Positions 3,923-9,919 of a DNA stretch of 9,919 nt are shown in pieces (position 1 is the first letter of the stretch; the number at the start of each line of letters is the position of its first letter). The DNA is taken from assembly GCA_016295895.1 (NCBI GenBank), contig JAEDKI010000061.1:1-9919 (forward strand). Direction: 5' to 3'. Made by a program: the position numbers and the translations under genes. The notes below the pieces were generated by a model that was not told the DNA's origin, did no database searches, and worked only from the letters and a program-made list of their open reading frames with translations. This DNA is from Clostridiaceae bacterium. Lineage in GTDB: Bacteria > Bacillota > Clostridia > Oscillospirales > Acutalibacteraceae.

Positions 3923-6799
3923 ATGAAAAAAATCGTTAAAAAAACCACCTCATTATTTTTGATTGTTGCCATGTTGCTTTCTGTTACAAGCATCTTATCG
4001 GCAAAAGGAACCATTTCTTTAAAAGCCTTCGCTGTGTGGGACGGTTCATCTTACACAGAGCCGAATTCAGTTGACGGAATCTACCAGATTTCAAACGAAT
4101 CCGAACTTGCCTGGTTTGCTTCAAGCGTCAATTCAGGCAACACTTCTATCTCCGCAAAGCTTCTTTGTGATATTGACCTTGGGGATACAACTTGGATACA
4201 GATTGGCTCTGCCAATGCTTTTGCGGGCGAATTTGACGGAAACGAAAAAACCGTCACATACTGCATTACCGATGGCTCTGCAATATACCAAGGCTTTTTT
4301 AACACGGTTGATACTTTAGGCATTGTTAAAAATCTTAAGGTTTGCGGCTCCGTTTCAATCAAAGGCTCAAGAAGCGGAAGAAATTACCACGGAGGAATAG
4401 TCGGCTTTAACAAAGGTACTGTTTCAAACTGCGTTTCTGAAGTTGATTTTTCAATTGCAGGCACGGCAGGAAGCACAAACAATGTTAAATATGTCGGCGG
4501 AATTGCAGGTAAAAATTCAGGCAAGACGGAAAACTGCATAAACAACGGAGATATCAACATTACGTCATATGCCGCAGGTATTATCGGTGAAAACATCGGC
4601 GGCAATGTTATCGGGTGCAAAAACAACGGTTCAATAACCGTTTCAAATGTTGCAGGATATGCGGGCGGCATTGTTGCCGCAGTCACAGCCAATGCAAGCG
4701 ATAACAAAATGCTGATTTCAAACTGTGTTAACAGCGGCACTATTACCGGCGGAAGCGGGGATTACGGCTACGCTGCCGGAATAATTGCTCAGGAAAATGT
4801 TGCTTCAAGCTTTAATACATATGATTCAATGCCTGAGCTTAAAATTGAGGGCTGTAAAAACTCAGGAGAATTAACTAGTGTAAATACGGCAGATATTATT
4901 GCAAAACAGAGCGGAAACTGCAAAATTGAAATTGTTGAAGAAACCGAACCCTCTCCGACTCCCGAAGATCAACAAGCTGTTGAAGACGCAATCAGTTCGC
5001 TCGGAGAATGGTTTAAGCTGATACCGACATACGGGCAGGATACAAATGTTATTGACATCATAAAGAACAGACTTGAAGAAAACGGAATTACGGATGTCAA
5101 TGTCAGCATTAAATCAACAGATGATCCCTCCTGTATATCTGAAAGCGGAGAAATAACCTATTTCTTTGAAGATCCCGACAGCTGGCAGGTTAAATGGTTT
5201 AATTCCGTTCCTCTTGTTTTTGTGTTTGAAAAAAACGGAGCAGAGGCTGAATACAGTATCAATGCAGTAATTCACTGGGATCAGGATAAAGTTAAGGAAT
5301 ATCTTGAAGCAAACATTCTTTCAAAAGTTACTGATGCTGTTATCCTTAACGGTAACATTTCGGCAAACGAGGTTACAGATAATCTTTTGCTGCCAAAAGT
5401 CGTTGATGATAAAAAATGGACCCTTATCTCATGGGAATCGTCTGATAATAACTGCATATCTATCGACAGCAGTAATCAATCCACGGCTGATACTCTTTTT
5501 GAGCCTTATATCGGCGTAGTAAAAAGAGGAGATGAAGATAAAACCGTAACTCTTACCGCCTCTTTTGATTTCAGAAGGACAAGCGATGATGAAGCCCAGA
5601 TTGTTCTGACAAAAACTTTTGAATTTACTGTTAAGGCCGCTTCTTTCGGAGTCAAAGAAGAAATGCAGGAAGCACTTGACAGCAACTATACCGCAGATAA
5701 ATTAAAAGTTTTCGGAACCGAACGCCCTGTTGAGTCAGATAACATAACAGATGATATTCAGCTTGTTATTCCTTCAAAAACAGGAATTCAAGGTTATGAT
5801 AATTATCGCTTCACGGTCAAAAGCAGTAACAGCGATATAATCGAAATTAACGCATACAGAGCAGTCGTTTTCAGACCTCTCCCCGGTGAAGCCCCTGCAG
5901 AGGTTACGCTGACCGTTTTTATGACAAGTAAACAATATGATATAACCGTTTCAAAGGATTTTAACTTTACTGTTCAACCGTTAACTCAGGACATAATTGA
6001 CAATGAAATTGCGCTAATGGAAAAAGTGAAAGAAAGCTATTTCGTCGGAATCAACAACGGCGCAAACGAAGATTCTGAGCATGTTAAAAATAATCTTTCA
6101 TCTTTCACCGAGGCAAGATATTCCGAGAATTCTGACAGTATTGAATGGGTATATTCTTACGCCGACAAAAAGGGTAACGGCATTATCCCGGTAAGTATTG
6201 ACGAAACCCATCCGTCAGAGCAATGGGATAAATTCTTCACAACAGACAATAATACGGTATCCTATGAAAACTTGCTTGTTACCAGAAGCAGCTCAAACAA
6301 AACAGTTACGATTTCAAGCTGTCTTTCAAGTGAAACATTTGCAAAATATGCAGAAAAGTATCCCGAAAATAAAGATTTTTCAAAGCTTTACAGACAGAAT
6401 GTTTCTGTTACGGTAGTTGTTTTAGGAACTAAAGGAACTCCTGTAATCAGCACAAGCGATGCTCAAACCAATAACGGAGCCGTTATAATTGAACCCTCTT
6501 GGCTTTCTTATCCGGATATCAAACTCAGTTGTTCCTATGACGCCGAATACAGCAGCATCGTGTGGTCTTCGAATAACGACAAGGTAACAGTTGACAGCGA
6601 CGGCAATGTTTCATGCAACAGTATTTTCCCTCAATCTGCAACCATAACCGCAAGAATACTTGATTCCGAAAATAATATTATATCCGAAGCAGAAATTGAA
6701 GTAAAATATGAATCGGTTTTCGCTGTTTTATTCAGAGCGTTTGCTGATTTTCTGAATTCAATAAAAGTATTCATTCTTAAAATATTTGCTCTGATCTGA
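3923..6799 (+). CDS. Large secreted repeat protein (GLUG-like and atrophied-Ig-like domains) under B12 riboswitch control
   Basis: A 958-aa extracellular protein of unknown biochemical role. A signal peptide spans residues 1-37 (KK-rich start, LFLIVAMLL core, likely cleavage after AFA). Residues about 150-330 hold GLUG-like beta-helix repeats with recurring GGI(V/A)G.N.G...NC.N.G (HGGIVGFNKG, VGGIAGKNSG, AAGIIGENIG). A Pro/Thr/Glu linker (338-350) precedes an alpha/beta domain (about 352-455). Two modules resembling atrophied bacterial Ig (aBig-type) follow (about 460-572 and 580-686), then an unassigned region (690-835) and a BIG2-like module (about 837-928). The extreme C-terminus (930-958) is strongly hydrophobic, without LPXTG. 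GGAG (3911-3914) lies 8 nt before the start. The gene is visibly more AT-rich than its neighbours. Control by a cobalamin riboswitch suggests corrinoid capture or B12-responsive surface remodelling (inference). Confidence 0.85.
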   Translation: MKKIVKKTTSLFLIVAMLLSVTSILSAKGTISLKAFAVWDGSSYTEPNSVDGIYQISNESELAWFASSVNSGNTSISAKLLCDIDLGDTTWIQIGSANAFAGEFDGNEKTVTYCITDGSAIYQGFFNTVDTLGIVKNLKVCGSVSIKGSRSGRNYHGGIVGFNKGTVSNCVSEVDFSIAGTAGSTNNVKYVGGIAGKNSGKTENCINNGDINITSYAAGIIGENIGGNVIGCKNNGSITVSNVAGYAGGIVAAVTANASDNKMLISNCVNSGTITGGSGDYGYAAGIIAQENVASSFNTYDSMPELKIEGCKNSGELTSVNTADIIAKQSGNCKIEIVEETEPSPTPEDQQAVEDAISSLGEWFKLIPTYGQDTNVIDIIKNRLEENGITDVNVSIKSTDDPSCISESGEITYFFEDPDSWQVKWFNSVPLVFVFEKNGAEAEYSINAVIHWDQDKVKEYLEANILSKVTDAVILNGNISANEVTDNLLLPKVVDDKKWTLISWESSDNNCISIDSSNQSTADTLFEPYIGVVKRGDEDKTVTLTASFDFRRTSDDEAQIVLTKTFEFTVKAASFGVKEEMQEALDSNYTADKLKVFGTERPVESDNITDDIQLVIPSKTGIQGYDNYRFTVKSSNSDIIEINAYRAVVFRPLPGEAPAEVTLTVFMTSKQYDITVSKDFNFTVQPLTQDIIDNEIALMEKVKESYFVGINNGANEDSEHVKNNLSSFTEARYSENSDSIEWVYSYADKKGNGIIPVSIDETHPSEQWDKFFTTDNNTVSYENLLVTRSSSNKTVTISSCLSSETFAKYAEKYPENKDFSKLYRQNVSVTVVVLGTKGTPVISTSDAQTNNGAVIIEPSWLSYPDIKLSCSYDAEYSSIVWSSNNDKVTVDSDGNVSCNSIFPQSATITARILDSENNIISEAEIEVKYESVFAVLFRAFADFLNSIKVFILKIFALI

Positions 6800-6832
6800 T
6801 TTTCCCTTAACAGTTATTCTCTAAACTCTTTT

Positions 6833-6878
6833 AAGTGGCTTTTACAGGCATATCGCAGTCTGTAAAAGCCACTTTTTT
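6833..6878 (+). terminator. Long perfect-stem terminator after the surface-protein gene
   Basis: AAGTGGCTTTTACAG (6833-6847) and CTGTAAAAGCCACTT (6860-6874) form a perfect 15-bp stem with a 12-nt loop. A run of six T (6873-6878) follows, two of them in the stem. Confidence 0.93.
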
Positions 6879-6935
6879 GTTAATTATATCCAAAAACCAC
6901 GCTTCAAAATTTATACTCTGCGAAGAAATTCTCTC

Positions 6936-6963
6936 TTGCATTATTTTTTTATTTATATATAAT
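6936..6963 (+). promoter_or_regulatory. Promoter of the sugar-catabolism operon
   Basis: TTGCAT (6936-6941), a 16-nt spacer and consensus TATAAT (6958-6963) predict a start near 6970 and a leader of about 30 nt. No clear operator palindrome or catabolite-repression (cre) site was seen around it. Confidence 0.65.
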
Positions 6964-7000
6964 GTAACTTGTAACCCGGATGAAAAGGAGAGTTATAAAT

Positions 7001-8086
7001 ATGGCAGAAAAAATAAAAATCGGTATTATCGGCTGCGGCGGAATCGCAAACGGAAAGCACCTTCGTGCAATTGAAAACATTGATTTTCTTGAGCCCGTCG
7101 CATTCTGCGATATCATTGAAGAAAGAGCGGTTGAAACCGCAAAAAAATTCGGTTCGCCCGACGCTAAGGTCTACACCGACTATAAAGAGCTTCTTAAGGA
7201 TGAGAGCATCGTTGCGGTTCATGTCTGCACGCCCAACCGTTCCCACAGCTTCATAACAATTGACGCTCTTGAAGCAGGCAAGCATGTTCTTTGCGAAAAG
7301 CCCATGGCAAAGACCTATGCCGAAGCCAAGGCAATGTATGAAGCCTCGGTCAGAACGGGCAAGGTTCTTTCAATCGGCTATCAGTCACGCTGGAGAGCAG
7401 ATTCGCTTTATCTTAAAGAGTGCTGTGAAAACGGCGAATTCGGCGAAATCTATTATGCAAGAGCTCTTGCTCTGCGCAGAAGAGCCGTTCCCACATGGGG
7501 AGTTTTCCTCAACGAAGAGGAGCAGGGCGGCGGTCCGCTTATCGACATCGGCACTCACGCTCTCGACCTCACTCTCTGGATGATGGATAACTACAAGCCC
7601 AAGATGGCAGTCGGCACAAAATATAAAAAGCTCGGCGATCAGAAGAACACCGCAAACGCATGGGGCGATTGGGATCCCGAAAAGTATACGGTTGAGGATT
7701 CCTGCTTCGGCTTCGTTGTTATGGAAAACGGCGCAACGGTCAGCGTTGAGTCAAGCTGGGCTCTCAACATTGCCGATCCCCGTGAGGCATCAACTCTGAT
7801 TGCGGGCGTTAAAGGCGGCGCAGATATGCTCACCGATGACCTTCGCATAAACTATGTTAAAAACGGCAGACAGGTTATCGAAACGCCCAATTTCAACGCA
7901 GGCGGCGTTGCATTCTATGACGGCGCAAGCGATAAGCCCGAGGAGCTTGAATGCAGAGCGTTCTATGACGCCGTTCTCAACGGCGCAGAGCTTCGCACAA
8001 AGCCTGAGCAGGCAATGGTTGTTACTCAGATTCTTGAAGCAATCTACAAATCTGCCGAAACAGGCAAGCCCGTTTACTTCGATTGA
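7001..8086 (+). CDS. Gfo/Idh/MocA-family NAD(P)-dependent oxidoreductase
   Basis: A 361-aa cytoplasmic dehydrogenase of sugars, cyclitols or glycosides. The Rossmann nucleotide-binding motif GIIGCGGIA lies at residues 8-16. The family's EKP motif is at 99-101 (CEKPMAKT), where Lys100 is the usual catalytic lysine. The second-domain motif DIGTHALD places Asp182 and His186 in the substrate site. Length is normal for the family. I chose ATG 7001 rather than the in-frame ATG at 6980 because AAGGAG (6985-6990) precedes 7001 and the family starts just before the Rossmann strand. Two TIM-barrel isomerase-like genes follow in the same direction at 14- and 17-nt gaps. Such trios often oxidise a sugar or glycoside to a 3-keto form that the partners isomerise or cleave. 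The exact substrate cannot be determined. Confidence 0.92.
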   Translation: MAEKIKIGIIGCGGIANGKHLRAIENIDFLEPVAFCDIIEERAVETAKKFGSPDAKVYTDYKELLKDESIVAVHVCTPNRSHSFITIDALEAGKHVLCEKPMAKTYAEAKAMYEASVRTGKVLSIGYQSRWRADSLYLKECCENGEFGEIYYARALALRRRAVPTWGVFLNEEEQGGGPLIDIGTHALDLTLWMMDNYKPKMAVGTKYKKLGDQKNTANAWGDWDPEKYTVEDSCFGFVVMENGATVSVESSWALNIADPREASTLIAGVKGGADMLTDDLRINYVKNGRQVIETPNFNAGGVAFYDGASDKPEELECRAFYDAVLNGAELRTKPEQAMVVTQILEAIYKSAETGKPVYFD

Positions 8087-8100
8087 TAAAGGAGACAGCC

Positions 8101-8826
8101 ATGAGAATTGCCGTTCAGCTTTATTCGGTCAGAGAACATATAAAGGATTCCGAAACGCTTCTCAAAGCACTTGAGGAAATCAAAAAAATCGGTTATGACG
8201 GCGTTGAATTTGCAGGATATTTCAACACCGACGCAAAAACAATAAAGGCAAAGCTCGATGAAGTCGGCCTTACCGCCGTCGGCGGTCACATCGGCATTGA
8301 TGATTTTGCCTCGGATAAGCTTGAAAAAACGCTTGAATTTCAGAACACTCTCGGCGTTAAGAGCGTCGGAGTCGGCGGTGCGCCTCATTCAACCGAGGCT
8401 GAATGCGTTCAGACGGGCGAAACGCTCGGCAGGGCGCAGGAATACGCCATGGATAAATACGGAATGAAGGTTTATTATCATAACCACACCGAGGAATTCA
8501 TGCCTTTGAGCGACGGCAGACTGCCGATTGATGTTATCGGCGAGCGCTGTTCGCTTGAAATTGATACATACTGGAGCTTCCATGCGGGAGCGGATAATTA
8601 CGGCTTCCTGCTTGAGCATAAAGACAACATCGTTCATCTTCATGTCAAGGACGGTATTGACGGCAAGCCCAAGGCTCTCGGCGAGGGTAACTGCGACATT
8701 CCCGCCGTTATCAAGGCGGCAAAGGAAATGGGAATTGAATGGATTATAGTTGAAAATGACAATCCCGTTCCGACAGGCTTTGAGGATGTTGCGAGAAGCC
8801 TTGCATATCTTAAAAAAATAATCTGA
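8101..8826 (+). CDS. Sugar phosphate isomerase/epimerase-like TIM barrel (AP endonuclease 2 fold), first copy
   Basis: A 241-aa metal-dependent TIM-barrel protein of the xylose-isomerase-like superfamily (COG1082 type). It starts MRIAVQLYSVRE, typical of the ketosugar-isomerase branch. Candidate divalent-metal and catalytic residues are in YYHNHTEEF (His127, His129), LEIDTYW (Glu153, Asp155), HLHVKD (His181) and IVEND (Glu219). The length is short but complete for this branch. ATG 8101 follows AAAGGAGA at proper spacing; an upstream in-frame ATG at 8083 would overlap the oxidoreductase stop and lacks a site. Together with the oxidoreductase it probably acts on a keto-sugar, as an epimerase, isomerase or lyase. 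Hydroxypyruvate-isomerase or inosose-dehydratase activity is possible but not supported specifically. Confidence 0.88.
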   Translation: MRIAVQLYSVREHIKDSETLLKALEEIKKIGYDGVEFAGYFNTDAKTIKAKLDEVGLTAVGGHIGIDDFASDKLEKTLEFQNTLGVKSVGVGGAPHSTEAECVQTGETLGRAQEYAMDKYGMKVYYHNHTEEFMPLSDGRLPIDVIGERCSLEIDTYWSFHAGADNYGFLLEHKDNIVHLHVKDGIDGKPKALGEGNCDIPAVIKAAKEMGIEWIIVENDNPVPTGFEDVARSLAYLKKII

Positions 8827-8843
8827 AAAAGGAGAAAAAGCAA

Positions 8844-9809
8844 ATGAAACTCGGAGTTTTTACAACCCTGCTTTCAAACCTTTCGCTTGAGGAATCCCTC
8901 AAATATTTCAAGTCTCTCGGCATTGAAATGGTCGAGATCGGCTGCGGCGGCTACCCCGGCAACGCTCACGCCAACCCCGAAGAGCTGCTTTCGGACGAAA
9001 AAAAGCTTGAGGAATTCAAAGCGATAATCAAAAAATATGACATGGAGATAAGCGCACTTTCCTGCCACGGTAACCCCGTTCATCCCAACAAGGAAATTGC
9101 CGCAGAATACGACAAAACCATCAGAAATACAATTTTGCTTGCAGAAAAGCTCGGTCTGCATCAGATTAACACATTCTCGGGTTGCCCCGGAGACTGCGAA
9201 ACGGCAAAATACCCCAATTGGGTTGTCTGCCCCTGGCCGAACGACTTCAGCGAGATTCTCGAATGGCAATGGAACGAGGTTCTTATCCCTTATTGGAAAG
9301 ACCTTGTTGCATTCGCAAAGGCTCACGGAGTCAACAAGATTGCTCTTGAGCTTCATCCCGGCTTCTGCGTTTACAACACGGAGTCGCTTCTTCGCCTGAG
9401 AGAGGCTGTCGGCCCCGAAATCGGCGCTAACTTTGACCCGAGCCATCTCATCTGGCAGGGCATGGATCCCGTTGCGTGCATCCGCAAGATGGGCGACGCA
9501 ATTTTCCATTTTCACGCCAAGGATACCAAGATGGATAAATACAACACAGCCGTCAACGGCGTTCTTGACACAAAGCCCTACGGCGACGAAATCAACCGTT
9601 CATGGATTTTCCGCTCGGTCGGCTACGGCAACGATTACAGCTATTGGAAAGACATTATTTCCAACCTTCGTATGGTCGGCTATGACTATGCAATCAGCAT
9701 CGAGCATGAGGATTCGCTTATGAGCCAGAACGAGGGTCTTTCAAAGGCAGTTTCGTTCCTCAAAGAAGTGCTTGTCACCGAACCCACAGGCGCAATGTGG
9801 TGGGTTTGA
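8844..9809 (+). CDS. Sugar phosphate isomerase/epimerase-like TIM barrel (AP endonuclease 2 fold), second copy
   Basis: A 321-aa TIM-barrel protein, clearly different in sequence and length from the preceding one and so not a recent duplicate. Probable metal ligands are Glu169 and His171 (ALELHPGF), Asp198 and His201 (NFDPSHLIW), His222/His224 (FHFHAKDTK) and Glu287 (SIEHEDS). The N-terminal GCGGYPGNAHAN loop and the long 225-265 insertion (KYNTAVNGVLDTKPYG) are typical of the larger COG1082 enzymes found beside Gfo/Idh/MocA dehydrogenases. AAAAGGAGA precedes the ATG. Within the operon it likely performs a second step, such as epimerisation or dehydration of a keto-sugar, or C- or O-glycoside cleavage by beta-elimination (inference from known 3-keto-glycoside pathways). 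No signal peptide, so intracellular. Confidence 0.9.
   Translation: MKLGVFTTLLSNLSLEESLKYFKSLGIEMVEIGCGGYPGNAHANPEELLSDEKKLEEFKAIIKKYDMEISALSCHGNPVHPNKEIAAEYDKTIRNTILLAEKLGLHQINTFSGCPGDCETAKYPNWVVCPWPNDFSEILEWQWNEVLIPYWKDLVAFAKAHGVNKIALELHPGFCVYNTESLLRLREAVGPEIGANFDPSHLIWQGMDPVACIRKMGDAIFHFHAKDTKMDKYNTAVNGVLDTKPYGDEINRSWIFRSVGYGNDYSYWKDIISNLRMVGYDYAISIEHEDSLMSQNEGLSKAVSFLKEVLVTEPTGAMWWV
9781..9806 (+). other. Hairpin overlapping the end of the second TIM-barrel gene
   Basis: AACCCAC (9781-9787) pairs with GTGGGTT (9800-9806), loop 12 nt; CCACA/TGTGG (9784-9788/9796-9800) is an alternative fold. There is no T-run, so it is a poor terminator. It covers the only Shine-Dalgarno-like sequence, GGTGGG, ahead of the transposase ATG. 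Confidence 0.3.
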
Positions 9810-9813
9810 TTTA

Positions 9814-9919
9814 ATGAACGAAAACGAATTGTTGCCTGAGCGAAAGCTTCACAGACTTAAAAGTTGGGATTACAGCCAAAACGGTTATTATTTTATCACG
9901 GTTTGCACAAAGGATAAAA
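9814..9919 (+). CDS. REP-associated tyrosine transposase (RAYT, Y1 HUH superfamily), N-terminal part
   Basis: Only the first 35 codons are present before the window ends. The reading MNENELLPERKLHRLKSW, then DYSQNGYYFITVCTKDK, matches the very conserved N-terminus of RAYT/IS200-like transposases (PxRKxxRLKxxDYSxxGxYFxTxCT), whose first beta-strand FITVCT opens the Y1 HUH domain. These single-strand DNA nucleases mobilise or maintain REP-type palindromes. The HUH histidines and catalytic tyrosine lie outside the window. The start, 4 nt after the previous stop, is the only in-frame ATG; its ribosome binding site is weak. Whether the gene is intact is unknown. Confidence 0.85.
   Translation, partial: MNENELLPERKLHRLKSWDYSQNGYYFITVCTKDK

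Noticed and set aside
8874..9515. Minus-strand open frame of 213 codons
   Set aside because: Antisense to the second TIM-barrel gene, whose metal-ligand motifs are intact; no domain seen.
1..9919. CRISPR array, tRNA or rRNA genes
   Set aside because: No regularly spaced repeats and no cloverleaf or rRNA-like conserved sequence were seen.

Overview
The window looks like a chromosomal segment of a low-to-mid-GC, Gram-positive anaerobe of the gut Clostridia (Oscillospiraceae/Ruminococcaceae-like). The reasons are strong AGGAGG-type ribosome binding sites, sigma-A promoters with near-consensus TTGACA/TATAAT boxes, phage genes of clostridial type, a cobalamin riboswitch with a terminator platform, and a secreted protein with GLUG and atrophied-Ig-like repeats. 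No rRNA, tRNA or CRISPR array is visible. The taxonomic placement is inference.

Region 1 (1-3480) is a compact phage-derived island. On the minus strand, an XRE-family repressor (452-805) is followed by an overlapping ImmA/IrrE-type zinc peptidase (46-492). Divergent from them, a TTGACA-17-TAATAT promoter drives five tightly coupled plus-strand genes: a 95-aa protein of unknown function, a BppU/tail-fibre-like protein, an XhlA-like coiled-coil membrane protein, a small two-helix holin, and an NlpC/P60-type endolysin. Strong hairpins close the island on both sides (2-38 and 3458-3480). There are no head, portal, terminase, tail-tube, replication or integrase genes, so the switch is wired directly to fibre and lysis genes. 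GTGT(C/T)G half-sites recur through the divergent promoter region and are the likely operators. Two genes in this island have ACG where the ribosome-binding-site geometry predicts the start codon.

Region 2 (3556-6878) is a single-gene unit. A strong promoter is followed by a cobalamin riboswitch (about 3611-3731), a mutually exclusive antiterminator/terminator pair, and then a 958-aa secreted repeat protein, ending in a long perfect-stem terminator. The arrangement implies a surface protein made according to B12 supply. The protein has no obvious transport or enzyme domain.

Region 3 (6936-9809) is a sugar-catabolism operon with its own promoter. It encodes a Gfo/Idh/MocA oxidoreductase and two different AP-endonuclease-2-fold TIM-barrel isomerase/epimerase-like proteins. 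This combination is typical of pathways that process unusual sugars or glycosides through 3-keto intermediates.

Region 4 (9814-9919) is the start of a REP-associated tyrosine transposase (RAYT), cut by the window edge.
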